Assembly (NCBI GenBank): GCA_950295325.1
Contig: OX485806.1
Span: 47,735,169-47,799,168, forward strand
Source of the DNA: Polytrichum commune
Taxonomy: Eukaryota > Streptophyta > Polytrichopsida > Polytrichales > Polytrichaceae
Reading direction: 5' to 3'
Length of the DNA stretch: 64,000 bases
Shown here: piece after piece, positions 1 to 10,338 of the stretch
Numbering within the stretch: position 1 is the first letter of the stretch
Layout of the letters: every line of letters starts with the position of its first letter
Position numbers and translations under genes: made by a program
Notes under the pieces: model-generated
What the model saw: the letters and a program-made list of their open reading frames with translations, nothing else
Databases searched by the model: none
Told to the model about the DNA's origin: nothing

Positions 1-802
1 TTTGTGTTGGGCCAAACCATGGATCTTAACACAATGGTGTGGACTGTTGGTTTATGCCTTGCATTGCAAAGGTATTGTGGTGACCAGGTGTTGTCTCTGG
101 GTGCAGAGGACTCTGGTCAGGGGGCACAGCGGTCCACATCCATGGAGGCTAAGGGAGCCAAACAATTTTTTTGATTCGGGCAACAGATGATAGAAGAGCT
201 TCGAGCTCAACGGGTTTTTGCTGCTTTGGCTTCCGATTTTGGGAAGAAGGAGGCGTAGAGAATGTTTCCACGAATGTTTTCAGTCGATTTTCTGCCTCCA
301 GTGGTGGCTTTATCATCAACCAATGGTGGTGATGAAGGGAGACTAGACTCTTCTGTTGGGACTGAGGCTGGGAGCATGGTGGATGCTCCCTCTCCTGAGT
401 AGTAGTTAGAGTCTGTGCTAGCATCAGGTGGTTCCTCTTTGGTGGAGAGGGAGACCACAAAGTTTGATGATTGGCCATTGGAGTTGGGCCCTCATCTCAC
501 TAGTGCTGAGAGACGGAAGGTACGGGCGTTCATTCGCTTGTACCGTGGGTGTTTTGCTTTTAGTCATCAAAACCTTGAAGGCTACAAATGAAAACCTATC
601 CACATTCAGTTGGAGGACGACCATCCTATTTTCCGGAGACCTTGAAAGCTCAGTGTCGCTGAAAGGATTGGCGTCCAGGCTTGTTGCCAAGAGCTCTTGG
701 CAGCGAGACTAATCGAACTCTCCAACGAGAAGTATGCTTGTGCTACGGTTATGCCATTGAAAAAGGACATCTTTGGCAATTGGAAGGAGAAGCGTGTGGG
801 AG
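1..802 (+). mobile_element. Fragment of a second copy of the methyltransferase-carrying gypsy element
   Basis: This stretch aligns, with many substitutions, to about 31371-32125 of the larger gypsy element in the window. It runs from the last conserved block of the cytosine methyltransferase (a GQAMD/GQTMD-like motif), through the acidic linker, into the first part of the reverse transcriptase, ending near the FGNW-EKR block. It has frameshifts and stops and encodes nothing intact. It is cut off by the window edge on the left. On the right it ends abruptly near 802 against the CCGGA-rich retroelement. It shows that the methyltransferase-gypsy family has at least two members here. Confidence 0.8.
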
Positions 803-1309
803 CACACGAACACCAAAAATTTTCGGATAGGCGTTTTTCAACGCCTAATCTGGTTTGTCTGGATGATCCAAGTATTGTCCAGGGATTTTTTGAAGTGTAG
901 GATGTCAAGGATCCTCTTTTCCTACTTGAAAATCGACCACCGGCCGGATCGACTTTCCGGATCCAGATGGTCCTTTGGAAGTCCTTGTTCCGGGACTTGC
1001 CTTCCGGATTGAACCTCTATAATTAAGTCTTACTCCTACATGCTTATTTCCTCTATACCTACCTATCTATCTCCTACCTCCAATGATGATTTGGTTCATC
1101 CGGTGAAGACGTCCATGTATGGTCAGAATCCGGATTTCTCTCACAACCAATCCGGATCGGCCTAATGTTTCCTGGCAGGTCACACAGAGAATCCAGATAG
1201 TTCCCCAGAACTACAACGATAGAAATGTCAAAATTCATCCGGAGATTTGTTAATCCGGGATAACTGGGCGATCCGTGCCACTTTCCGGATTGCCCCGCCC
1301 AAAGACTGT

Positions 1310-1472
1310 GAGACCTCTTCAGAAGGTCGGATGGTGTAAGTCCGGCACCTCCTTGATCTTACCCAATCCTAACGACGGCTATCTCACATGGACGTTACCC
1401 AGGCATCCGGAATAATGAGGTTTCCTTCCCACTACACGTCGGAAATCATCTCCGACCTTCTGAAGAGGTCTC
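1310..1472. repeat. Perfect 22-bp inverted repeat around a 119-bp loop
   Basis: Positions 1310-1331 (beginning GAGACCTCTTC) are the exact reverse complement of 1451-1472 (ending GAAGAGGTCTC). The arms could form a stem in RNA or DNA. It lies in the non-coding CCGGA-rich part of the gag-only retroelement, so it may be an LTR or leader hairpin. No further role can be read from it. Confidence 0.7.
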
Positions 1473-2783
1473 AGACTTAGTAGAGCCTAAGTTCGCTGTA
1501 GCTGGATCGGTCTGTCGGAAGGAGGAGAGAAACCAGAACGAGTGTGATCCGGAATAACGAGGGTTTCCTCTCCTTTATCCTCTGCGTACTTCCTGCTCAT
1601 TCATTCTCTCTAGAGCTACAACATTATCCTAACAGTCCGTGCACCAAACAAATCAGAAAAAATTGACAACTAGAGCTTTATTGAGTAGGGAGCAACAAAA
1701 TACAACATCGGAGAAGAGAACCCTTCTCAAGCTCCTTATTCAGCCTTAAGTAGAGGCTGCAATCCCTAACTACTGGTGGCGGCCCAGGCGGCCGCCCTGA
1801 AAACCCCAGGCAACGAGAAATCCGGAAACGCATCCTTCGCGGAATTTCCGGATCTCGATCCGCTTTTCGCGCTGACAAAAATTTGAATTTACAGTTTTGC
1901 CAAAAACTCAAAAGTATCCTAAACCTTGTCTGCTTAATTTTGGTCTACCTACAACCGCATGCCTAAGTCTTATTTAAGTGGTACGATGCTTCTTCGAAGC
2001 CGTCCCAACCTTGGAGTGACTCGCGGGCCCACTGATGGCGGAGGAGCCTCCTCCAGGGGTCAAAGTCGACGCTCCTGCAGCCTCGTAAGTACCCTCCTCA
2101 TGTTTGGGGAGGGGGCAATTTCTTCCTCGAAATTGCCCGCAGCGGACGGATCCTCTCCTGGTCCGTCACCCGATTCGGACCGCGCTGTACCGGAAACATT
2201 CTTGACCTTCCGGGAGCTCCGGACTGGTGAAGGGTCACTTCCGGGGGTCCGCTCCCTATTTTAGCCACAAGAGACTGAAGTTGTCTAGGGATTCCTAGCT
2301 GACATCACGTGTGAAGGTGGGGGCGCCCACTGCTCCAATATCATACAATCCGGAGCAGGAGCTACCGAGACCTGCGACATCGGCGCCTTACCCCGATCCG
2401 GAGTCTTCGTCCGATCCGGTGTCCTCATCATTTCCGGAGTTTTGGCCCTCTCCGGTGTTCTGGACCGCTCTAATGTCCTACCCATGTCCGGATCTGGTTG
2501 ACCGTTCTGTGTTCTTCCGTCGAACCTGGGATGAGTTGGTCCGTTCTGGAACATGAGTCTTCTTCCGATTTGGGAATCTTCCGGATTCCGGTGGCTTGGA
2601 AATTCCTGCTGGCTGACTGGGCCCCGCACCCGCTTGAGAGGCCGGTACTAGTTCAACCTCCCCTATAACCTCATACAGCGTGCTTGTTGGAGATCCGGGT
2701 GGACCCGGATAGAACATCCGTCTGGGGGTACCACTCGGAGGCAAAAGCTTCTGGATCTCCTTGAGCAGATCCTTCATCGAGCG

Positions 2784-4486
2784 TGTCAGCCTTAAACTCC
2801 CACCCTTATGCGTCGTAGTCTGGGTAGGAGCTTGTGGCCCACATGTGTTGTTCTTCCCAACCCTTATGTTTAGACTCGTATCCTCAACCCCAACCGCATG
2901 TCAAATTCAACACACACTTTTATTCACAAAGCACAAGGTCACCAGTATTTAGAAATACTCAGTCACCTTAGAATGGTTGCCCAATACATTGCATTGTGAC
3001 TATCAAACACTCACCTTAACTTCAACCAAGTACATTTGTTCACCTAACTCTTCCCAACACTTCCCATGTGGTGTATTACGTAACCTAAGTACAATTTGTT
3101 TGCCAATGCCAGTGACACTGATTCACTTATTAACTCATTAAGCCCCTCCTTACAAGTTAATCTACGACCCTTATGACATCCGCTTGTAACCTGGCTATGG
3201 GCCTAACCCCCAAGGCCCCTTTCTCAACTCCTCCTTTGCTGCTGGATACCTCCAGGACTGTTATCAGCATCCTACCACCTCCTGGTCCTCGGACCTGCAC
3301 CTCGGACCTGCACCTCGGACCACTGAGTCCATCCCCTTTTGTTCCCCCGCAGACTGCCTCTCTCGCATCCCCTTTCCTACTGTAGTCGAATTCCTTGGCA
3401 TCTGCCTCTCCCCAATGCTTCAAGCAGCTGTTAGTTGCTGGGCCTCCGGTTGTGCAGCCCACGTCATTGCCTCTCCCATAGCCGTCAATCGACAACTGTG
3501 AATCTAGGTCTCGGCCGTAGGTTCTTCCAGTTGAGTCCTGGCCCTGGCCACCCCTCCCAGTTGAATGTGGGATCTTGGAAGCATCAGAAGTCAATCCAGA
3601 ATGCTCATTCACCCAGGGCATCTCAGCCATGTGACTGCCGAGGTGGAGGCCACCCAAATTAGTTGCGATTCATCCTTCGGCTAATGATGCGAGGATCTGC
3701 TTCCCTCCTCTGGATGTTCCCTTCCAACCCGGTAAAACGGCCCTGTTCTGCCTCTAACGAAGGCAGCTTCCCCGTTCAATTTTTAGTCTACCCCCCCTGT
3801 GAATCCTTGATAGCAGGCGGCTCACATTCTTGAGCTCCTTTATGCTATGCCTTGCCCTTCCATTGCCGCAATGAGTCCACCCTTCATGACACGGGCTCGA
3901 GCTGCTGGCGAGCTCAAGAGTCGCCGCCTCATCTCTTCACAATCCTTCATCCTACCTCCGCCCAGACTGCATTAGCGCTTATGCCCCCTCCTGAGGTTGC
4001 GCCTCCTCTTCGAGGTGCCCCTGATTCCTTCACATAGCTGGTTGCCGAATCTAGCAACTGGTTGGAAGAGAATTTTTTCCAATCTCCCAGCGTTCCTCAC
4101 TCCCTTGGCCGCACACCATTTTCCCACACACACACACACAGAGGTCCAGAGAGAGAGAGGGAGGGCCTCTCCCCTCACCGCTCCCATGGATTATCCGCAA
4201 AAGCCCCCCCCCCCTTACCTTTAAACAGATATCGAGTGAGCCCAATTCGGACGCTAAAACACTGGATTCGAACCTTTGCACCCTTAGGACCACCTAGCCT
4301 TTAACTATTTTTGAAATCAATAAGGCCAAAACACAATCCTTCTAATTAACTCAAAACCTACTCTTAACATAACTCTAATCTATGGTAAATAACATCACTC
4401 TTTTTATGTTTTAATAGCTTGATAGAAAATTCAAGCCCACACCTTAATAACTTAGGAACATATGTGGCCTAAATATTGGGCTCACA
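2784..4486 (+). mobile_element. Solo LTR, TGTCAGCC family, copy 1
   Basis: A 1703-bp insertion starts TGTCAGCC and ends GGGCTCACA, the TG...CA termini of an LTR. It is flanked by a perfect 5-bp target duplication GAGCG (2779-2783 and 4487-4491). The 3' end folds into a hairpin. It contains no credible gene: the open frames inside (for example at 3157-3657) have no family resemblance. A short tandem of TCGGACCTGCACC lies near 3290-3320 and a CA microsatellite near 4125-4140. It shares start, early sequence (CCCACCCTTA-GCGTCGTA) and end with the neighbour at 4551-6098. Confidence 0.8.
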
Positions 4487-4550
4487 GAGCGGGAATACTT
4501 CACCAGGATCTGGAGCGTTTGCCGGGCGGAAGACGGATCCGCTGACTCCA

Positions 4551-6098
4551 TGTCAGCCACAAACCCCCACCCTTAAGCGTCGTAATCCGGGTGAGAGCCG
4601 GTGGCTCACATGCTCTTGCTTGAAACCACGTAGCCCTTAAAATTGACTCCCCATGCTCCAACAGTGGAAATGTCCAACCCACACTTTTACTCAGGAAATG
4701 CGAGGTCAAGAATATTTAGAAATACTCCTCACCCTTGTGATCATTAAAAATGCCATTCCCTAATATAAATCACGCCCACACAAAACTTCATTACTTACTA
4801 ATGTAAACCATCCTAGACCAACTGATCCAACCCGTCCACAATGCTCAATCTCCTACACTACGATTGCCCACTGGCCCATCAATTGATAATTCTTAAATGC
4901 ACACTCTAACTAACTGCCACTACCCTAAGCTTAATTAAGCCCAGCTTTTAATTCCTCTAGCCCACCGGCCAGCCTCATGCACCTCGGCCCCTGCCTGGCT
5001 AGTAGGTGCCTCCGTGAAGGAGCTCCAGATCTTGAGAGTCTTCAGTCTGCCCTTACCGAATATAAGCGAACGCCCCTTCGAAGAGCATCCCCCCTGTTGG
5101 TACAGGCATGGTGCCTGGGTGAACTGAACCGGTAACTAAGCAGGCTAGGCAAGCAACCAGACTTCAATCACACCCTGATTTATCCCTCCCGACTTCCGGC
5201 AGTGGGTTGCAAGCCAGCTGCACCGCCCTCGGGATCAATGACGCAGATTCACATTGTCGAGGGCGTTGATATAGCAGACCCCTATTTTTGAGCTCCCCGA
5301 ATTTGCCAAAACCCTCTCAAAATCGATCCCTCCTCACAGCCACAGTGCCACTGAATCGTCCTGGCACCATTATCTCAGACCTGATCTGCACGTCACAATG
5401 CGAACCCATCAGAGTCCTCCCTCCTCCGCATTCATGGCGTCATCGCATTGGCCGGTCATCCTCCCACACACACAAAGGCTCCTCCTCGCCCAATTCACTC
5501 ACTGCCCTGGTTGAATGTCACCGCACCAGGGGCGGTTGGTATGGCCTGAAGCATTTCCCAGTTGCTCTTTCTGGGCTGCATTTCTCGCCGCAAGAGCCTC
5601 TTGTTGCCTCTGTGTAATTCCACCCTTGCTCCCTCTTCTCTGTCGTGTTGTGTGAAGGAGCAGCCTCGACCCCCAGTGGTGGCCGAAAACCAGATCAGCG
5701 GAGCTCCGCCTCTAGCCGCCTCAGCTCCACACTCCGAACTACTACCCTTTGCCGAGGCACCAGGGGCTTCCCCTTGCTCCCCGCGTCCCGCACCTGGCCT
5801 ATCCACAACTGATACCCCCCTTAACCGGCGACCTTCTAAGCCCAAAACAAACAATATTTCCAGCCGCTTGAGCTTAATCATGACTCAACCCCCCTTCAAC
5901 TAATTCATTTATTTTTAGTTTACTCTTTTAAAAATTCAACCTCACACCTAAACCCCAAATCCCACCAGCTACGAAATACCTAAGATTCAGTTCACATCAC
6001 ACTTTTATACATCCTCCTTGGCTCAACCCCACGCCCCTTCCTGAGATTTAACCATTTTTATGATTAGATTGACATGTGAACCCAATATTGGGCTCACA
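4551..6098 (+). mobile_element. Solo LTR, TGTCAGCC family, copy 2
   Basis: A 1548-bp insertion starts TGTCAGCCAC and ends GGGCTCACA with a perfect 5-bp target duplication CTCCA (4546-4550 and 6099-6103). The last 25 bases form an almost perfect hairpin (TGTGAACCC / GGGCTCACA). It lies in the same host retroelement as copy 1, 64 bp away, and in the same orientation. Open frames inside (5288-5617, 5495-5903) overlap each other on both strands and look like chance. Confidence 0.8.
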
Positions 6099-6664
6099 CT
6101 CCATCAATTGCTCATAGAGGTGCGCCTTGTTGACGACTTCTCCCGGATGGCCCACTAATTCCCGGACCCAGCTTAGGACTACAGCCTATTCCGCCTGATA
6201 TTTCCGGATCTCTTCGCTCTTCTGGGTGAGCTCCTGCGTCATAGCGGCCACCTACGCGGCGAGCTGCGCCTTCTCCGTCTCCAGGGTCTCTACCTGCTTC
6301 CGGTCCGTCCGCTTGGCCAACTTCCGGAGGATATTTCCGAGTCCACAGTTGTCTAAGGCCGGTTCACCCCGCGAGTGATATGTTCCATTCGGAAATATTG
6401 GTTCTGGACATCCGTCAACTCCTCCCGGACGCGCTTAAAGGGGGCTTCCGGAAACTCAAACGTCGATAGGTCGATGTCCCTCCAGGGAACTTCCCGGCTG
6501 GTTCCGGCTTCCTGTTGTGGTGGTGGTGAGGCTGGTTTCCGGACTTTCGGAGGGGACGGAGCAGGAGGTGGTTCCGGAACCACGGTGTCACTAGAGTCTT
6601 CAGTTCTGGATTCCGCAATCTCGACTTCCGGACCAAGCTTGTACACCACCTCGTGGACGACACA

Positions 6665-6690
6665 GCTATGTGAGCGTAGAGCGGAGAGGA
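6665..6690 (+). repeat. MULE-1 left terminal repeat
   Basis: AGCTATGTGAGCGTAGAGCGG here matches AGCTATTTTGCGAGCGTAGA... at the MULE-2 left end and, inverted, the MULE-2 right end at 29349-29374. It marks the junction between the CCGGA-rich retroelement and MULE-1. It lacks the ten-fold GAGCGGT tandem present at the MULE-2 left end. Confidence 0.6.
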
Positions 6691-7125
6691 AGAAAAAATA
6701 GCAAACTTGTCAAACTAAATTTAGCAAAAAAATTTAGCAAAGAATATACCTAGAATATACCTAGAATAATAAAAATGTATGACCTATTTCCGTGGTATGG
6801 ATAGGTCCAAAAATAAATGAAAATGATTTGAATTTGAAATGGACTCTTTAAATTTAGAAATCGGGAAGTGCACAAATGATATAAAAATTATGATAAAATA
6901 GATAAGTATATGATTTAAACCAAGGGTGATTTCAAAAAAGAATAATTGAAAATGATTTTATCAAGTTTGGTATAATTGAAGAATGAGTCAATCAAAATAC
7001 AAATGGTGACCAACTTGCTTCGTTTTTATTCCATCACTTTTATATTTGTCCTATGTGTGAGTCAACTGTAGAGCTTGGACTCCCACAATTATTGATTGTG
7101 ATGGAAGAGATTATCTTCAGCTGAA

Positions 7126-7136
7126 TATATATAAGG
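7126..7136 (+). promoter_or_regulatory. TATA box candidate
   Basis: TATATATAAGG lies 51 bp upstream of the ATG at 7187, a plausible core promoter position for the plus-strand ORF that follows. Surrounding sequence is AT-rich, so chance occurrence is possible. Confidence 0.4.
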
Positions 7137-7186
7137 ACATAAGTTAGACTCGTATCCAATACGGATGTAGAGTGTTTAGGGACACA

Positions 7187-7684
7187 ATGGAAGAGGAAAG
7201 AGACATGTTCGCTGGCCTAGGATGGGAGAAGGAGATTAAGAGTCTAGGAGATCCCCATGTTCCTTTTAATCCATTGCCGGAACATGACAACGGTGCTGGA
7301 AAACAATGTAGTGATAACTACAAGCTCACTCCATTTTCGCAGTCCACACAAGCCTGGAGGTGGAGGATGCAAGAGGAGGAGAAACAATATGCAAAGAATA
7401 ATAAAATGCGTGCGGATGTGCAGGAGAAGGACGTTGATGTGAATGAAGACGCTGATTTGAATGAAGACAAGACGACGAACGGGGAGGATGAGGTGAAGGT
7501 AGTAGGCGAATCTTCGAGGTCTTTGTTGTTTCGCGAGAGGATGAGAGGATTGTCGCCGCATCGTCGTCCACTCAAGGATCAAATGAGGGATAAAACGGTG
7601 GCATACATTGATTTGCTTCGACCGGGTCCACCTCCATCAAGAAGGGACGATGAAACATCTAGAAGGTTGGCGAAACGGAAGTAG
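7187..7684 (+). CDS. Hypothetical charged protein inside MULE-1
   Basis: From the ATG at 7187 (MEEERDMFAGLGWEKE) the frame encodes about 165 residues; the longer open frame starts at a GTG at 7172, which I do not use. The protein is hydrophilic and unrecognised. It has a middle part rich in Asp/Glu/Lys with a DVNEDADLNEDK acidic stretch and a basic C-terminus ending RRLAKRK, which could be a nuclear signal. It lies between the left terminal repeat and the 3' end of the transposase gene, convergent with it. The corresponding part of MULE-2 (12082-12500) has no such ORF. It may be an accessory transposon protein or the last exon of a longer gene; function unknown. Confidence 0.45.
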   Translation: MEEERDMFAGLGWEKEIKSLGDPHVPFNPLPEHDNGAGKQCSDNYKLTPFSQSTQAWRWRMQEEEKQYAKNNKMRADVQEKDVDVNEDADLNEDKTTNGEDEVKVVGESSRSLLFRERMRGLSPHRRPLKDQMRDKTVAYIDLLRPGPPPSRRDDETSRRLAKRK

Positions 7685-7901
7685 ATTTTATAGACATAGG
7701 TAGCACCTTCAAATTGAACATGAAATGTTCAATCGGGAGAGAGACACATGGCACATTTGAATATTGTAATACAAAATTTTGAAGAGAATAAAAATAATCC
7801 ATGAGATTATATTTATTATAGCAATCAATTATGAGCCTACATTCGGTCCAGAACTGACCACATCCATTAGGACAAAATGTAGTGCTAGGATGAGAGTAAT
7901 T

Positions 7902-8219
7902 CTAAGAAGTAGACTGTGTCAAGAGGCCCCTTTCAAGGATGAGTTTGACCTCATTGAAGCTAAAGGTAGGGGCGTGAATGAACAAGTCAACTTCAGGGTC
8001 TACATTAGAGACCTTGACAAATATGAAGTAGAGGTGCTTATAATGCGGGAACGAATTTCGTTTCCGGCCAAACTTTGATATCATATCCTTGAAGGCCGGG
8101 CAATTAAATTCGGGCAGGGAATTGACTGTGAGTTGGTAAATTAATTGAGTAGGTGCAAGTTTGGACTGCAACATGATAACGCAACCAAATCTAGGGCGTG
8201 GAATCATGGTCACTATCAC
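7902..8219 (-). pseudogene. MULE-1 transposase gene, 3' part cut off by the gypsy insertion
   Basis: The minus frame reads MIPRPRFGCVIMLQSK, then a segment KHLYFIFVKVSNVDPEVDLF, then FIHAPTFSFNEVKLILERGL and a stop at 7902. MULE-2 has the same C-terminal block (MLPAPALGCIV at about 12790, and KHLYYLF, FIHAASFSFNKVKRVLEGGL within 12501-12725). Joining this piece to the frame that ends at 35705-35710 across the shared 5-bp ATCAC gives an uninterrupted reading frame, so both are halves of one gene. The C-terminal domain is unrecognised. Confidence 0.75.
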
Positions 8220-8549
8220 GGTATGCGGCGTCGGCCGCCGCACCTTATCCGTTGGGCTTCATCCATTTAGAGTTGGATGGATGAACCTTAGTTTTGGAAA
8301 GTGAGGCTCCTAAGTGAGGAGCCTCCTCCTTGGCTTGGCATTCTTGCCAAGTCAAGTCTTGTGAGTTAGTGTGTGGAGAGAGCTTGTGTGAGGTGTATAT
8401 TGCATGATTTTGCAATAAATCTTGAGTTCTTCTCCCTCTCCTTATACTCTTGGATTCTCCCTTGGTAGAGTGAGAGATAGCTTGACTAATTGTGTGCATT
8501 TGAAGAAAGATTTAGAGTTATTATGAGTGTTCTACTCTCTTCCTTCTCA
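8220..8549 (+). repeat. 5' LTR of the gypsy element, lacking its first ~110 bp
   Basis: GGTATGCGGCG... to TTCCTTCTCA aligns to 35274-35599 of the 3' LTR. The first ~110 bp of the LTR (TGTCGAAATG...) are missing here but an extra copy is present at the far right end (35600-35704). TGGCAAGAATGC starts at 8552, in the position where a primer-binding site (begins TGG) is expected; I cannot name the tRNA. Confidence 0.65.
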
Positions 8550-10338
8550 CTTGGCAAGAATGCTTCATCTTTGATGTTATCTTCTTCATTCTTGAGATGT
8601 AACGCGCAAGGGAGGGCGTGAAGACAAGGAGTGACGAAGTTGTGAAGGTCCGGAGCGAAGAATGTTTGCTTGGGAATGTCACTTCAAGGTGAATTGTAGT
8701 GATAAGATGTTGAAATCTCTACGGAATTTTATGTCAATTGATTGCATTCAAGCTTGAATTCACAGCATTGAGCTGTGAGGAACTATTCTTGTTTGTATTC
8801 GAAAGCAATTCATTCATTCAAAACAACAAAAATTCAAAAAAAGATTTAAGAAAACTTGTGGCTTTGCTTCTGGTTTCTGGCTCCTGGCCGCCGACGCCGA
8901 GTAGGTTAACTCCGGAACAGAGGCAGCCTATCCTGCTAGACGTTCGAGCTCGGGTTTGAACCCGGGACCTCTTCGGTATAGAGGCAGATTGATAGCCGAC
9001 TGCGCCACCTCAACTTGCTGGCAGGAACAGAGCGGTTTACTACTTGTGGGTAAGGTTGAGGCCCTGGCTGCCTCCCTCGCAGCCAGGTGGTCGGGAAGAT
9101 TTTTGGGCATATTCGGGTGAGACCCTGGCTGCCTCCCTAGCAGCCAGGAAGCGGGCATTTTTGGGCATCTGTGGACATTTCCTGGAAGCTAGGAAGCTTT
9201 GGATTAAAGCCAGGAGGTTGGAGATTTTTGGGCTTAATCGGTTGAGATCTCAGTGTTTGCAAGTCCAATCGGTTACTTATTAATTTTCTCCACTAATTAC
9301 CCAATTCTGACACGGGGAGGTAGTGACAAGAAATAACAATAACTCGGTTTTGCTTTAGACGTTCGGTAATTGGAATGAGTACAATCTAAATCTCCTAACG
9401 AGGGTTCATTGGAGGGTGTGCATACGAATTAACTCCAGTATCCGTCATAATTCCAACTCCGATAGCGTGATATTAAGTTGTTGTAGTTAACAAGTGCGGA
9501 GTTGGATCGTGGTCGAGGTAGCGCGAGTGCGGCCGTCGGAACCGGAGTACTGATTAATATGGACAATTAGTGGAGTGATTTGTCTAGTTAATTCCGTTAA
9601 TGAACGAGACCTTAGTTTGATCATTAGTCACACGAAGAATCTTCTTTGTGGTTAATTTCTTAGAGAATATTTTTGGTGGCGGCGGCCTCCCTTCGGACAT
9701 TAAAATTGTTTAGAAATTGTGGAACACGGGATTGCCGAGAGATTGTCATTGGGAATTGGGCAGCATGTGGAATTTTCGTTCGGCCTAAAATAAATTATTA
9801 TTAGGGTCGAATTGTGTTTATCAACACATATTTCTGGCATTGTTGTGAGGAGAGATTCTTAGGTTGTAGTGGGAAGATGAGAGATGTGCATAGATAGCAT
9901 TTCTTTTTCTTAAGCAACAGGGGCTCTTCATTTAGACCACCAACCGCAGGTGGATGCCGGTTGATCGCGGTCACTTTCAATTTTTGTTTAAGTATTGTTT
10001 TGGGAAAGAGGATCCAGTGTTGTTATTGCATTGTTCCTTGTATTTTGTTGTAGTACCTTCCCTCGTGGCGGACTGTTGTGTTGGAGTCTTCCAACATTGC
10101 TCCATTTTGTGTTGTCCTAGTTTGTGATAGGGTATTGTGGGGGTGAAGTTGGAGTAATGACCGACGAGACCCTTGTGTGTGCACCAAGTGGGCGGTGCTT
10201 GTATTCCCTTATGGTGAGGCTGGATTGATGACCAGCAGACCATAAGATTTGGTGGTGGTTGCAGGTGCAGGTTGCCTTTACCCTAATACCACATTAGTTT
10301 AGGTTGTTGGCTCCAGTGACCGAACCCATTGTGGGTTT
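8550..10338 (+). other. Gypsy leader region, non-coding
   Basis: There is no convincing gene in these 1.8 kb. It contains a possible primer-binding site at 8552, a tRNA-like sequence on the minus strand (8942-9014) and its possible SINE tail (8830-8941). Two imperfect copies of a CCCTGGCTGCCTCCCTMGCAGCCAGG-type hairpin repeat occur near 9060 and 9124, with a third decayed one near 9180. Then follows AT-rich leader up to the gag ATG. Confidence 0.5.
8942..9014 (-). tRNA. tRNA-like sequence or SINE head, anticodon ACC by position
   Basis: The 73-nt minus-strand sequence has a full Pol III A box (TGGCGCAGTCGG), a B box (GGTTCAAACCC), a T stem CGGG/CCCG, a perfect 5-bp anticodon stem CCTCT/AGAGG with 7-nt loop ATACCGA (T33 present), and an acceptor stem GTTGAG pairing CTC-AAC with one bulge. 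By position the anticodon would be ACC, which is rare for a real tRNA-Gly, and the 5' end is not glycine-like. Downstream on the same strand is about 100 bp ending in a T/A-rich tail, so a tRNA-derived SINE or tRNA pseudogene carried in the leader is more likely than a working tRNA. Confidence 0.45.

Larger units (their letters stand above)
2285..6649 (-). pseudogene. Broken gag-like polyprotein gene of the CCGGA-rich element
   Basis: Minus-strand pieces read in order. From 6649 to 6353 comes an acidic, proline-rich N-terminal part with a PWRDIDLSTFEFPEAPFKRV segment. From about 6352 to 6104 is a charged, coiled-coil-like part (ETEKAQLAA, QELTQKSEEIRKYQAE) with in-frame stops. A short piece lies at 4550-4492, and 2783-2285 has a KDLLKEIQKLLPPSGTPRR stretch followed by a low-complexity tail of RTPER/KTPDR repeats. 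The pieces are separated exactly by two solo LTR insertions (4551-6098 and 2784-4486). It resembles structural proteins of plant/charophyte retroelements; that assignment is from style and context, with no zinc knuckle seen. Confidence 0.45.
803..6664 (-). mobile_element. CCGGA-rich gag-only retroelement remnant, minus strand
   Basis: The block is marked by very frequent CCGGA/TCCGG words, unlike its neighbours, and by minus-strand coding pieces that read as one gag-like polyprotein once two inserted solo LTRs are removed. No reverse transcriptase or integrase is visible between the gag end (about 1960) and 803, so it is either a non-autonomous gag-only element or a deleted one. The stretch 803-1958 has no gene: it holds CCGGA-rich sequence, possibly LTR, including a long inverted repeat. 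On the right the element is interrupted by the MULE-1 terminal repeat at 6665. Extent and LTR limits are inferred. Confidence 0.5.

Noticed and set aside
3157-3657. 166-residue minus ORF, Gly-rich
   Set aside because: It lies inside a solo LTR with clear ends and target duplication and has overlapping frames on the other strand; no domain.
8220-8549. Independent MITE at 8220-8549 and 35274-35599
   Set aside because: The second copy follows a polypurine tract and is part of a longer LTR starting TGTCGAAATG, so both are LTR pieces of the gypsy element.
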